Numbered from the stretch's first letter, positions 1 through 7,536 are shown. The stretch is DNA of 64,000 nt from Scatosoma sp045576335 (GCA_045576335.1 JAZNGH010000028.1:1-64000); one strand, 5' to 3'. Numbers and translations: made by a program. The notes: generated from the sequence alone by a model not told the origin.

Positions 1-206
1 TCTACCACAAACTATCTTCTCTTGTCAAGCGTTTTTTCAAACTTTTTTTATCTTTTTCTAAAAAAGTTTTTATTTCTCTTGACTTTTTTCGGGCTTTTTG
101 CCCACCGCCAGGCGACAGCTTGTCTATATTACCACTTTATAACCGCTTTGTCAACTGTTTTTTTATGTTTTTTTCAATTTTTTTGGAATAATTTTGAAAT
201 TTCTCG
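1..206. other. T-rich intergenic region, no gene seen
   Basis: This stretch is rich in T runs on the + strand and holds no convincing reading frame. A promoter-like signal on the minus strand at 126-154 points left, toward a gene outside the window. A second TTGACA-like hexamer on the minus strand near 24-29 may belong to the same start region. A short GGGC-AAAAA-GCCC hairpin lies near 95-107. Confidence 0.5.
126..154 (-). promoter_or_regulatory. sigma-A promoter pointing left out of the window
   Basis: On the minus strand TTGACA (154-149) and TAATAT (131-126) are separated by exactly 17 bp. The gene it serves would begin left of base 1, so its product cannot be named. Confidence 0.6.
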
Positions 207-935
207 TCAATCCTTTCTTTCCAAGGCTTTCCGCGCGGCTCTTAAACGCGTTGCGACGGAAAATTCCTCGTCGCCGAAAAAGATATGCGTGCTTTGCGCG
301 GTGAAAAGATACTCCCCCAAATCCCTACCCGTTTGTACGTTTTCAGGCACGTACGTACCACCGACGAAAGGATTTTTGCCGTGATAGTCCGTTCCGCACA
401 AAATCGTCAAATCGTTTTCTTTACCAAAGCGCAACACTTCGTCCTTGAAAACGAGGTCGCCCGTGGAGCAGTTAATCTCCACGCCGTGCATATACTTCGG
501 CTCGGCGGGGCGTATCGGCGTACGGAAAGGGTGCGCCTGCACCAAGAACACGCCGTGTTCTTCGCATAAATCGAACAGCTCCTTTTGGCTCAACTGATAC
601 AGACAGGGCGAACGGAGCAAAAACGCCTCCGTTATCCCGTAAAGCAACCAGTCCGAATAAAAGGGGTTCGTGATAGAAACCTCTATTCCCAAGAGCAGAC
701 GAAAGCCTCGCTCGTTTGCGTATGCTTGCCCGCGGTGAAATTCGTCGATTATTTTTTGCATAAACGCGGTATGCTCGGACGGCTCGTAATACCAAGGCTG
801 GCAATGGTTGGTGAGCACCGCGCCGTCGTAACCCTGTGCGATTTTATTGTCGATAATTCTTTCCACGCTCGCGTGGCTACACATACTTACACCCGAAGAA
901 TGCGTATGCGGGTCGAGCTTTATCATACCTTCCAT
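207..935 (-). CDS. PHP-domain metal-dependent phosphoesterase
   Basis: A 242-residue PHP-domain protein, probably a cytosolic metal-dependent phosphoesterase; the substrate is unknown. The metal-ligand signatures are in order: DPHTHS at residues 8-13, His44, GIEVS near 87, QAHPF near 140 and GTDYHG near 193. The frame opens further upstream at 968, but the ATG at 935 has AAGGAG six bases before it and starts right before the conserved DPHTHS, so I prefer it. A likely minus-strand promoter (TTGCGT 1016-1011, 17 bp, TATATT 993-988) interleaves with the rightward promoter of the next gene. PHP domains also occur in histidinol phosphatases and polymerases; the short length favours a stand-alone phosphoesterase. 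Confidence 0.85.
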   Translation of the reverse strand: MEGMIKLDPHTHSSGVSMCSHASVERIIDNKIAQGYDGAVLTNHCQPWYYEPSEHTAFMQKIIDEFHRGQAYANERGFRLLLGIEVSITNPFYSDWLLYGITEAFLLRSPCLYQLSQKELFDLCEEHGVFLVQAHPFRTPIRPAEPKYMHGVEINCSTGDLVFKDEVLRFGKENDLTILCGTDYHGKNPFVGGTYVPENVQTGRDLGEYLFTAQSTHIFFGDEEFSVATRLRAARKALERKD

Positions 936-961
936 ATCCTGCTCCTTGCCTTTGATTTTTC

Positions 962-990
962 TTGACATCTACGCGCGCGCGTGATACAAT
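962..990 (+). promoter_or_regulatory. sigma-A promoter for the 75-residue membrane protein
   Basis: TTGACA (962-967), 17 bp, TACAAT (985-990) with an extended TGa before the -10. It overlaps a divergent promoter for the PHP gene, so the two starts may compete for polymerase. Confidence 0.7.
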
Positions 991-1042
991 ATAATATATA
1001 ATATCACAGGACGCAACTTTTTGCAACCTTACCGGAGGTAGT

Positions 1043-1270
1043 ATGTACAAAATTTTTCGAATTATATTTACCGTTCTTTCGGCTGTTTGTATTGCCTTCG
1101 TCATTCCCGTAGGCATGCTCTTTGATTTGACTTGGGCGTGTATCGTAGGTTTAGGTGCGGGCGTATTTTTTCTTGCGATGCTGCTTTGTAAGCAAGCACA
1201 GGAGCAAAAAGAACCGCCAAAAACGGACGAAGCCGAACAAAATCCAACAAATTCCGAGCCTGACGCGTAA
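1043..1270 (+). CDS. small two-helix membrane protein, unknown function
   Basis: A 75-residue protein with two hydrophobic segments (about residues 5-26 and 30-48) and a charged, Glu/Pro/Asn-rich cytoplasmic-type tail. GGAGG seven bases before the ATG and a good upstream promoter make it a credible gene. I recognise no family. The neighbouring gene at 1352 is also a tiny membrane protein but has its own promoter. Confidence 0.7.
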   Translation: MYKIFRIIFTVLSAVCIAFVIPVGMLFDLTWACIVGLGAGVFFLAMLLCKQAQEQKEPPKTDEAEQNPTNSEPDA

Positions 1271-1289
1271 ATTTTTTTCTTTACAGGCA

Positions 1290-1318
1290 TTGACAAAACG
1301 TTTTGCATATAGTATAAT
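1290..1318 (+). promoter_or_regulatory. consensus sigma-A promoter for the 80-residue protein
   Basis: Perfect TTGACA (1290-1295), 17 bp, perfect TATAAT (1313-1318). Start is expected near 1325, giving a short leader that carries ACGGAGG before the ATG at 1352. Confidence 0.8.
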
Positions 1319-1351
1319 AAAGCCACAAAAAAAACGGAGGTATCTCATACT

Positions 1352-1594
1352 ATGGCAAAAACTGCTGCAAAATGGTTTTATTCGCAAAGCAAGCTCGTTC
1401 AAATCCTGCTTTTGTTAATCCCCGGCGTAAACTGGATTGCTGAAATCATCATTCGTTGGTCGGCGTTTTTTAGCAGACCCAGACTGCTGACGCTCGTTTT
1501 CGCAATCGTTGCGACCGTTACCGTCGGTGTATTCGGTTGGTTGGATTTGGTTTGGTTGCTCGTGTTCAATCACTTACTGTTTGCAAAAGCTTAA
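1352..1594 (+). CDS. small membrane protein, unknown function
   Basis: An 80-residue protein with two hydrophobic stretches (about 15-35 and 46-75) separated by a short basic Arg-Pro-Arg turn. It has its own consensus promoter, a GGAGG ribosome site and a strong terminator, so it is a complete single-gene unit likely to be well expressed. I do not recognise the family. Confidence 0.75.
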   Translation: MAKTAAKWFYSQSKLVQILLLLIPGVNWIAEIIIRWSAFFSRPRLLTLVFAIVATVTVGVFGWLDLVWLLVFNHLLFAKA

Positions 1595-1616
1595 ATGTAG
1601 CCTGACAAAAATTGAA

Positions 1617-1648
1617 CCCGCTCGCATACTTGCGAGCGGGTTTTCTTT
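1617..1648 (+). terminator. intrinsic terminator after the 80-residue gene
   Basis: Nine-base stem CCCGCTCGC / GCGAGCGGG (1617-1625 and 1632-1640) with a six-base loop, followed by TTTTCTTT. Confidence 0.85.
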
Positions 1649-1658
1649 GCGTCAACGC

Positions 1659-2024
1659 TTATTTTTCAAAATTGATTTTTACGCCGAAAATATCCAACGT
1701 CAATACGTTGCCGTCAACGACCGCGTTATAAGGAATACCGCTAACCGTGATAACGTACGAATTGTCCTCTTCGCCCTCTTTCCAAGTGCCTTCGCCCGTC
1801 AACGACTTTTCACCCACCAAGGGCAAGTCAATCGTAATGGACACGTCCGCTACGTTCTCGCTCTTCAATTCCACGTAAGAGGTGCTTTCTTCTACCGTCG
1901 TGGTCGAGCTACCGAGCTGAATCGATACGAGCGTATATTTCCCTTCAACGCCGCAAGACGCAAGGCAAAGCAAGCTCAAAATAACCGTTAAAATAGAAAC
2001 AACTAACAATTTGACTTTTTTCAC
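1659..2024 (-). CDS. small lipoprotein, possibly lipocalin-like
   Basis: A 121-residue predicted lipoprotein: basic start, hydrophobic segment and a Leu-Ala-Ser-Cys lipobox near residue 23, then a mature domain of about 95 residues with alternating beta-strand character and a Gly-Lys-Tyr opening typical of small lipocalin-like folds. I chose the GTG at 2024 because GGGAGGA lies seven bases upstream; the open frame extends to 2069 but crosses the promoter at 2055-2083. It would sit on the outer face of the membrane. The function is unknown. Confidence 0.75.
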   Translation of the reverse strand: MKKVKLLVVSILTVILSLLCLASCGVEGKYTLVSIQLGSSTTTVEESTSYVELKSENVADVSITIDLPLVGEKSLTGEGTWKEGEEDNSYVITVSGIPYNAVVDGNVLTLDIFGVKINFEK

Positions 2025-2054
2025 TATAAAGTCCTCCCGTTTTTTGATAAGCAC

Positions 2055-2083
2055 ATTATAGCACATCACGCCCGCTTTGTCAA
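2055..2083 (-). promoter_or_regulatory. consensus sigma-A promoter for the small lipoprotein
   Basis: On the minus strand perfect TTGACA (2083-2078), 17 bp, perfect TATAAT (2060-2055). Confidence 0.85.
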
Positions 2084-2183
2084 CGCTTTGACAAAATTTT
2101 TTTTCGACAAAAGTTTTCGTTATTCACAAAAAATGTTGGCGCGTTGCACTTTTCAAGCTTTGAAAAAAAGTATGAAAATTCCT

Positions 2184-2213
2184 TTTACTTTTTTACGTTT
2201 TGTATGATAAAAT
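2184..2213 (+). promoter_or_regulatory. extended -10 promoter of the candidate sRNA
   Basis: TAAAAT (2208-2213) preceded by TGa, with a weak TTTACT -35 (2184-2189) at 18 bp. No coding region starts downstream before the terminator at 2285. Confidence 0.5.
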
Positions 2214-2219
2214 ATACTT

Positions 2220-2326
2220 GTAAATCGGTTGCAGGACCGATTGTAAATACGCTCATCATTTTCCCCCTTATCATATATTTAGGTAACCGCCTCGTGTTCG
2301 CAAGAACACGAGGCGGTTATCTTTTT
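2220..2326 (+). ncRNA. candidate small RNA with a C-rich single-stranded segment
   Basis: About 107 nt bounded by an extended -10 promoter and a strong intrinsic terminator. The parts are a 7-bp hairpin (AATCGGT 2223-2229 with ACCGATT 2236-2242), an unpaired linker carrying five consecutive C at 2263-2267, and a 15-bp terminator stem (2285-2299 with 2304-2318) followed by a T run on the + strand. The terminator has a U tract only in this direction, so it does not obviously serve the leftward gene ending at 2326. A C-rich loop between two hairpins is the layout of Firmicutes sRNAs that pair with ribosome-binding sites (RoxS/RsaE type). Sequence similarity to those families was not recognised. 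Confidence 0.5.
2285..2326 (+). terminator. strong intrinsic terminator of the sRNA
   Basis: Perfect 15-bp stem with a GCAA tetraloop, followed by ATCTTTTTC. On the opposite strand the sequence after the stem is A/T mixed without a T run. Confidence 0.8.
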
Positions 2327-3057
2327 CATTCTAAAAGGTTCTTCAATTCTTGCAGTGCGCGTATTTCGTAATCGGGCAAAAACGCCGTCGTGTTCTTTTC
2401 ACCGCGCGGATTAAACCAGCACCCGTCCATTCCCGCCGCTTTTGCGCCCGCGACGTCGGAATACAGCGAATCGCCGATCATAAGACATTCTTCTCTTTTT
2501 GCGCCCGTATCCGACAATATCCTTTCAAAAAAAGCAGGCAGCGGCTTGATTGCGCCAAGCTCCTCTGAAATATATACTCCGCGCGCGTACCTTTTAAGCC
2601 GTATGAGCCGTCCCGTCTGGATATCCGCAAGCCCGTTCGTCGCGATATACACGGCGTATTTGCCGTTTGCAAGATCAGACAGCGCGCAAAGCGTTTCCTC
2701 CGCCCCGTCAAAAGCGTTACCCTCTCCCGCCAGCTCCTTCAAAAAAAGCTCGCCCGCCTCTTTTGCCGTAAAAGCGGCGTTAGGACACGGAAAGAGTGCA
2801 AATATCTTTTCAAATATCCCCTCTACGTGCGAACGGTACAAACGGTGGTATTCCTTTTGAATACGCGTATCGTGCACCTCGTAAAGTCCCGCCTCTGTCC
2901 AAGTTTCCTCGGAATATTTTCGGCTCGCTTTCAGCAATTCCTCGCTAATGGGCACACCCAGCCTTTCATACAGCCGACAAAATACCGCGCGCTCGTCCGC
3001 GAGATAATTCAACAGCGTATGGTCGGCGTCGAAAATCAAACATTTATACTTTTTCAT
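2326..3057 (-). CDS. HAD-family phosphatase, YjjG/YfnB type
   Basis: A 243-residue haloacid-dehalogenase phosphatase resembling the YjjG/YfnB noncanonical pyrimidine nucleotidases, which hydrolyse nucleoside monophosphates. Motif I is FDADHT with Asp10 nucleophile and Asp12; motif II TNG is near 148; motif III Lys is in the IKP segment; motif IV GDSLYSD supplies the metal ligands. The ATG at 3057 (MKKYKC) follows AGGTGCGAG and precedes motif I at the normal distance; an in-frame ATG at 3078 is less likely. It is third in a three-gene leftward operon with a small acidic protein and a PHP phosphatase. Confidence 0.82.
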   Translation of the reverse strand: MKKYKCLIFDADHTLLNYLADERAVFCRLYERLGVPISEELLKASRKYSEETWTEAGLYEVHDTRIQKEYHRLYRSHVEGIFEKIFALFPCPNAAFTAKEAGELFLKELAGEGNAFDGAEETLCALSDLANGKYAVYIATNGLADIQTGRLIRLKRYARGVYISEELGAIKPLPAFFERILSDTGAKREECLMIGDSLYSDVAGAKAAGMDGCWFNPRGEKNTTAFLPDYEIRALQELKNLLE

Positions 3058-3071
3058 CTCGCACCTGCCCC

Positions 3072-3281
3072 TCACCAATCCTGTTTTTTCAGTGTTTTAT
3101 CCTTTACGTCGTCGTAAAATTCGAAATACTTTTCCTTAAACGCCTGCACCGTTTGCGGCAACGGCTCGTCGCCGTTTTCCATTCTCTCCAAAAGCTCGGC
3201 AAGCTCCTCGGGCGAAAAGTCCGCGATATCCGTTTCGTCGCCGTATTTTTGTAAAAGCTTTAATATATCCAACTCCGACAT
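3072..3281 (-). CDS. small acidic protein, unknown
   Basis: A 69-residue, acidic, helical protein (Glu/Asp-rich around residues 12-36) with no recognised family. The ATG at 3281 has GTGGAGAT upstream. It lies two bases downstream of the PHP gene stop and 14 bases upstream of the HAD gene, so it is clearly part of that operon. Confidence 0.65.
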   Translation of the reverse strand: MSELDILKLLQKYGDETDIADFSPEELAELLERMENGDEPLPQTVQAFKEKYFEFYDDVKDKTLKKQDW

Positions 3282-3283
3282 TT

Positions 3284-4105
3284 TCAAATCTCCACTTTGA
3301 TATGCTCCCCTTTGCAGGGCACGGTGATATAGGTAAACCCGATTTCCTTCAAAAGCGCGATTATACTTTCGCGATTCGCGCAAATCGCCGACGTTTCGTG
3401 CGCGTCCGAAGCGTAGGATATTTTTCTCCCGCCAAGCGCAAAGTACCGCCGTAATATCTCTTCAAACGGACACGTTGCCCGCCCGCCCGACGCGTTCACT
3501 TCTAAAATTTTATCCTTTTTAATAATCGTTTTTAAGATATCGTCTATTATTTCCGCGTACTCGCTATACGGCATAGTACAATCCTCATACGGCGCGTACC
3601 GCTTCGCGTAACCGATATGCCCTACGATATCGTAGGAGTACGGTACGTCCAAGCTCTTTCGAACAAGGGATAAATATTCAGCGTAAACCTCGCGTTTATT
3701 CCGTAAACCGTTTTGACCTTGATAGGGCTTCCCGTAATAATAATCGTAGCCGCGCACGGTGTGCACGCTATTCACTACGAAATCGGGGCGGTATTTTTGC
3801 ACCGTCGCTTGATATTCGTCAAACACCTGCCTATCGTCCATAAACCCGAACTCCGCGCCGACAAGCACGTTCATACACCCCGCGTAGTCCTCCTGCAAGT
3901 GCCGCGCGGTGTGGAAATACTCCGCCGCTTTTTCGTCGGGCATTCTGTTCTCGCCCAGCATTTTCACGTCATAATCGAAGTGCTCGGACACGCCGTAAAA
4001 GGCAACCCCCTTTTCACACGCGCGTTCCAACATCCGCGCGAGCGTAGATCTCCCGTCGAAAGAAAAGGTTGAATGTGTATGTACGTCCGTCAACAAGCTT
4101 TGCAT
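3284..4105 (-). CDS. histidinol-phosphatase-like PHP protein
   Basis: A 273-residue PHP protein of the HisJ/HisK type, which dephosphorylates L-histidinol phosphate in histidine synthesis. Signatures: DVHTHSTFSFDG at 7-18, SEHFD near 41, GAEFG near 82, NSVHT near 111, GHIGYAKRY near 162 and SDAH near 233. GGAGG precedes the ATG at 4105. No other his genes are near, so the physiological substrate is uncertain; in this operon with a HAD phosphatase a general salvage or phosphatase role is equally possible. Confidence 0.8.
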   Translation of the reverse strand: MQSLLTDVHTHSTFSFDGRSTLARMLERACEKGVAFYGVSEHFDYDVKMLGENRMPDEKAAEYFHTARHLQEDYAGCMNVLVGAEFGFMDDRQVFDEYQATVQKYRPDFVVNSVHTVRGYDYYYGKPYQGQNGLRNKREVYAEYLSLVRKSLDVPYSYDIVGHIGYAKRYAPYEDCTMPYSEYAEIIDDILKTIIKKDKILEVNASGGRATCPFEEILRRYFALGGRKISYASDAHETSAICANRESIIALLKEIGFTYITVPCKGEHIKVEI

Positions 4106-4122
4106 ATCCGCCTCCTACGAAT

Positions 4123-4152
4123 ATTATAACATAAATTCCGCACGGCAGGCAA
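4123..4152 (-). promoter_or_regulatory. promoter of the PHP / small acidic / HAD operon
   Basis: On the minus strand TTGCCT (4152-4147), 18 bp, perfect TATAAT (4128-4123) with an upstream TG. Confidence 0.65.
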
Positions 4153-4205
4153 GCAACGCAAGGCTTCCCGCCTGAAAAAAATTAACGGCTTTGCATGATT
4201 TTGGA

Positions 4206-4233
4206 AAAAACGCCCTTGATTGCGGGCGTTTTT
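4206..4233. terminator. symmetrical terminator-like hairpin between divergent genes
   Basis: AAAAACGCCC (4206-4215) pairs with GGGCGTTTTT (4224-4233), giving U tracts in both directions. It lies upstream of both flanking genes, so it insulates them or ends an unseen short transcript. No reading frame was found in the rest of 4106-4383. Confidence 0.6.
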
Positions 4234-4298
4234 CGGTATTTTTATGTATTTTATCCGTTATTTTCCTCTTATGGCTTTTTTTGACGGGCTTTCCCCTC

Positions 4299-4327
4299 TT
4301 GCAATCGGCTTTTCCAACATTTATAAT
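4299..4327 (+). promoter_or_regulatory. promoter of the NlpC/P60 lipoprotein
   Basis: TTGCAA (4299-4304), 17 bp, TATAAT (4322-4327). Confidence 0.7.
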
Positions 4328-4383
4328 AGGGCGTATGCGGCTCTTCCTTTCCCAAACGATAGCCGCAAAAGTGAGGAATATTT

Positions 4384-5271
4384 ATGAAAAAAACGCAAAA
4401 AATCGCCGTATTTTTGGCAGCCGTCGCTCTGCTTACGCCCACCGCACTCTTGACCGCGTGCTCCAACGACCCCACCGCCGCGCTTCCGCCCGAGCAATCA
4501 CAGGAAAGCAGCTCCTCTCTCCCAAGCGAAACGCCGATCGTTCCGCCCGTGAGCAGCGACAATACCAACGTTGACGATAAAAAAGAGGAAAACAAGGAAA
4601 ACGAAAACGTTACCCTACCCGTACAGCCCGTCGTGCAAAAGGCACAATACATAACTTGCACGGGCGACAGCGTAAACTTACGCTCGGGCGCGGGTACTTC
4701 CTACGCCGTCGTCGGCTCGGCAAAAAAGGGGGAAACGTACGCGCTCGTTGGAAAATCGGGACAATGGTACAAGACCTATTACCGCGGAAAAGCCGTGTAT
4801 CTTTCCGCATCCTACGCCGCCCTTTTCAGTATTGAAAAAAGCGAGAATACGCAAGTGGAAAAAGTGCTCGACGAGGGTTATAAGCTGTTGGGCGTACCCT
4901 ACGTTTACGGCGCGGTGCGCTTACACGACGGAAACGGCAAGCTGTTGACGGGTTTCAGCGCGCAAAAGTTCGACTGCTCTTCTTTGGTGCAATACGTTTT
5001 TTACAAGGGCGCAAAGGAGCTTTTACAGGTAAACACCCGCACACAGGTCAAGCAGGGTAAGTTCGTTGCGAAAAAGGATTTACAGCGCGGCGATTGTATG
5101 TTTTTCACGAACGAAAGCCGTCAGCATTTGACGGGTATCGAGCGCGTAGGACACGTTGCCGTCTATCTTGGGGATAATTATATCCTGCACACCGCTTCCG
5201 ACTACGCGAGAATAGAAAAATTGACAAGCTCGCGCTGGAAATTTTATATCGAATCCCGTCGCTTTATTTGA
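4384..5271 (+). CDS. SH3b plus NlpC/P60 cell-wall hydrolase lipoprotein
   Basis: A 295-residue envelope enzyme that likely cleaves peptide bonds in peptidoglycan stems. A lipobox (Leu-Leu-Thr-Ala-Cys26) anchors it to the membrane; a Ser/Pro/Glu-rich linker covers 30-85; a bacterial SH3 domain covers about 90-145 (GDSVNLRSGAG start); an NlpC/P60 domain covers about 155-295. Catalytic residues are visible: Cys198 in FDCSS, His257 in GHVAVYLG and His269. Its stop overlaps the stop region of convergent comF by 8 bp, leaving no room for a terminator between them. Confidence 0.88.
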   Translation: MKKTQKIAVFLAAVALLTPTALLTACSNDPTAALPPEQSQESSSSLPSETPIVPPVSSDNTNVDDKKEENKENENVTLPVQPVVQKAQYITCTGDSVNLRSGAGTSYAVVGSAKKGETYALVGKSGQWYKTYYRGKAVYLSASYAALFSIEKSENTQVEKVLDEGYKLLGVPYVYGAVRLHDGNGKLLTGFSAQKFDCSSLVQYVFYKGAKELLQVNTRTQVKQGKFVAKKDLQRGDCMFFTNESRQHLTGIERVGHVAVYLGDNYILHTASDYARIEKLTSSRWKFYIESRRFI

Positions 5272-6013
5272 CTTTTTCGGGCAAAGCAGCGGCTGTGAGA
5301 AACACGACGGCTTTTGCGCCCGCGTTCAACAGCGTTCGCGCGCACTCGCTTCCCGTCGCGCCCGTTGTCATAATATCGTCTACGAGAAACACCGTTTTTC
5401 CCTGCACGAGTTTGCGTTTATGCACGTGAAACGCACCTTTGAGATTTTGCGCGCGCTCAATGCGTCCCAAATGCTTTTGTTGCACGGTATCCCGCTTCTT
5501 TTCAAGCGTTTCCAAGTCCAACACCGCGCCCAGCCTCTGCGCAACCACCCGCGCAAGCTCTTCTGCCTGATTATACCCTCTTTCCGCTCTTTTCTTATCC
5601 GTCAACGGCACGGGAACAATGAGAATTTCGTCTTTCACCTCGTACCTGCCACGGGGCAAGCGGGTTAAACACGCATCTGCCATCGCTTCGCCCAAAAAGT
5701 ACACGAGCCGCCTATCACCGTTTTTGATGCGGTTGACAAGTGCCGCCGTTTCTCCCGTATATACGAGCGGAGAAACGCCGACGGTGAAGGTAGGCAATGC
5801 ACTTTTGCAGGACAAGCAAACACCCGCGCTTACCGTCCTTCTGCCGCATTTTTCGCACAAAAAACCGTCGTTACGGCACAGTTTGTCCAAACAAGCCGCG
5901 CACAGCCGTTCGTCGGGATAATGAAAAACCTCCGCGCCACAGCCGTCGCAAACGAAACCTCGTTTTGCCGCCGCGTCGCGGAGTTTTTGCAGCCATTTTT
6001 CTAAAACGCTCAC
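5264..6013 (-). CDS. comF: ComF-family phosphoribosyltransferase-like competence protein
   Basis: A 249-residue ComF protein, linked to DNA uptake and natural transformation. The N-terminus has zinc-ribbon Cys pairs (22/25, 38/41, 53/56, 66/69). The C-terminal phosphoribosyltransferase domain has the VPVPL..R..GYNQAE block near 133-151 and the PRPP loop VDDIMTTGAT at 211-220. The start is the GTG at 6013, with GGAGG ten bases upstream and a GTGA overlap with the stop of the preceding gene; longer open frame to 6145 would overlap that gene. It is the last gene of a vanZ-like / DUF368 / comF operon. Confidence 0.88.
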   Translation of the reverse strand: MSVLEKWLQKLRDAAAKRGFVCDGCGAEVFHYPDERLCAACLDKLCRNDGFLCEKCGRRTVSAGVCLSCKSALPTFTVGVSPLVYTGETAALVNRIKNGDRRLVYFLGEAMADACLTRLPRGRYEVKDEILIVPVPLTDKKRAERGYNQAEELARVVAQRLGAVLDLETLEKKRDTVQQKHLGRIERAQNLKGAFHVHKRKLVQGKTVFLVDDIMTTGATGSECARTLLNAGAKAVVFLTAAALPEKVK

Positions 6014-6972
6014 GAATTTTTCGCCTCCGCGTCTTTTTTGCGTTGAAAGCGTACGAGCAAATACGCCAACACCACGCCCACAGCGAAAAGTCCAACGCCG
6101 AGCGCAATATCCAAAACCGCGTTCGTGGCCGCACCCGTCGCCCATGAGTAGTAAACCTCGACGATATCGCCGTTACAAAACATAGACAAAATCGAGCCAA
6201 GCGACAGCCCTACGATCATAGAATACGCGGTATCCCGTGCTTTTTCAAAGACGAAAGTCAACAGCTTGGAAAAGCCTAACAATCCGCCCAAAAAGCCTAC
6301 GCCAAGCCCGATATACACCAAAAACACGGCAGGATTTTGCGTCCAATAGGTCAAGCTGATACTAGAAACGAGGCTGGAAAACCAGCCTATCGCCATTAAA
6401 AACGCGCTCGCGGACAGCCCTGGCACGAGCTGGGTAACGCTCATCACGCCCCCCACGAGCACGGCAAGCGGCAAATGCCACCAAGCCACGTTTGCAAAAG
6501 CGTCCGCCGCAGTGCCGCTCTGCAAAGTAAGTAAAGCGGATACGCCGCCGAGTGCGACGGGGATAAGTACCCCCACCGAAAACAGCGCGATACGCAAAGG
6601 CGTGCGTTTTACGCCCTTCACCTCGTCCTTTACGGCGGGGAACGCGCCGCACATCAAGCCCGCAAACAGACACACGATTGCAAAGGGCAGAATTGCCAAC
6701 AGCTCCTTTACGGCGATAAAGCCGAGCAACACACCCACAAGCAGACCAAGCCCTATCGGAAGCAAAAACGCAAAGCATTTTTTGAAGCTTTTGAAGAGAT
6801 TGCCAAGCGCGTATAAAAACTGGTCGTACAGCTTAAAAATAATCGCCACCGTCGAGCCGCTAATCCCCGGAACGATCACGGCAAGCCCGATAAAAAAGCC
6901 CAAAAGCGCGCTTTTGCACCAAGTTTTCTTGTTGTATTTGACGAGTGCAATCTCTAAATTATCTCTTTCCAT
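6010..6972 (-). CDS. popT: DUF368 membrane protein, PopT-type undecaprenyl-phosphate translocase candidate
   Basis: A 320-residue polytopic membrane protein of the DUF368 family. Members (PopT) have been shown to recycle undecaprenyl phosphate across the cytoplasmic membrane for envelope synthesis. Two matching motifs, VPGISGST (34-41) and VPGLSASA (183-190), mark the internal duplication with re-entrant loops that is typical of the family. Eight or more hydrophobic segments cover most of the rest. It starts four bases after the vanZ-like gene and overlaps comF, so it is cotranscribed with both. Confidence 0.8.
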   Translation of the reverse strand: MERDNLEIALVKYNKKTWCKSALLGFFIGLAVIVPGISGSTVAIIFKLYDQFLYALGNLFKSFKKCFAFLLPIGLGLLVGVLLGFIAVKELLAILPFAIVCLFAGLMCGAFPAVKDEVKGVKRTPLRIALFSVGVLIPVALGGVSALLTLQSGTAADAFANVAWWHLPLAVLVGGVMSVTQLVPGLSASAFLMAIGWFSSLVSSISLTYWTQNPAVFLVYIGLGVGFLGGLLGFSKLLTFVFEKARDTAYSMIVGLSLGSILSMFCNGDIVEVYYSWATGAATNAVLDIALGVGLFAVGVVLAYLLVRFQRKKDAEAKNS

Positions 6973-6975
6973 ATC

Positions 6976-7500
6976 CTATTCCCTTTTCGCTCCCCTTTTC
7001 TTTTTTACGATTAAAAACCCGATTACGAGCACGATTGCCGCAAACGCCGCGCCCGCAAAGCCGCCCGAAGTATCTATTAATACGTCTTTCAGCTCCGCGC
7101 CCCGCCCCCCAACAAAGGTTTGCAGGTATTCGTCCACGATAGGCGTTAAAAAAATCAATCCCAACGGCGCAATCAAATACGCCGCGTTTTTCGTATACGA
7201 GTAATAACAAAAAATCAACAACGCTCCAAGCAACGCGAACTCCAAAAAATGCGCTATGGAGCGGATATCGTTATGTAGCTTATCATAATCCTCGCCCGTA
7301 GCCGTCGCAATCGGCGACGAGGGCGCGATTACACTCGCCACGTTTTGCACGGTGTCCGTAACCGTATGGCTCGTTTTGGAGGATTGCTCCCCCGTTTGCA
7401 GGGAGTTGGAGAAAATCCAAGCGAAAACGAACAGGCACGCAAGCGTGAGCACCGTTCTCAACAGTATAATTTTCCAGTTTATCGCCGATTTCCTTTTCAT
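6976..7500 (-). CDS. VanZ-like membrane protein
   Basis: A 174-residue VanZ-family protein: one N-terminal helix (about 10-32), a soluble stretch, then three helices. The family signature is visible in KLHNDIRSIAHFLEFALLG (near 75-93) and the GR..ELKDVLIDTSGG segment near 135-150. VanZ homologues affect susceptibility to lipoglycopeptides; the mechanism is unsettled. The promoter -10 ends only 7 bases before the ATG at 7500, and no ribosome site is present, so the mRNA should be leaderless. Pairing with DUF368 suggests an envelope-lipid role (inference). Confidence 0.82.
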   Translation of the reverse strand: MKRKSAINWKIILLRTVLTLACLFVFAWIFSNSLQTGEQSSKTSHTVTDTVQNVASVIAPSSPIATATGEDYDKLHNDIRSIAHFLEFALLGALLIFCYYSYTKNAAYLIAPLGLIFLTPIVDEYLQTFVGGRGAELKDVLIDTSGGFAGAAFAAIVLVIGFLIVKKKRGAKRE

Positions 7501-7507
7501 AGTATCT

Positions 7508-7536
7508 ATTATACGCGAAAAAAGCCGCAAGGTCAA
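7508..7536 (-). promoter_or_regulatory. promoter giving a leaderless vanZ-like mRNA
   Basis: On the minus strand TTGACC (7536-7531), 17 bp, TATAAT (7513-7508). The expected start falls on or one base before the ATG at 7500. Confidence 0.75.

Noticed and set aside
6014..6145. 44-residue N-terminal extension of ComF
   Set aside because: It lies inside the end of the DUF368 gene in another frame; the GTG at 6013 has GGAGG and a coupled overlap.
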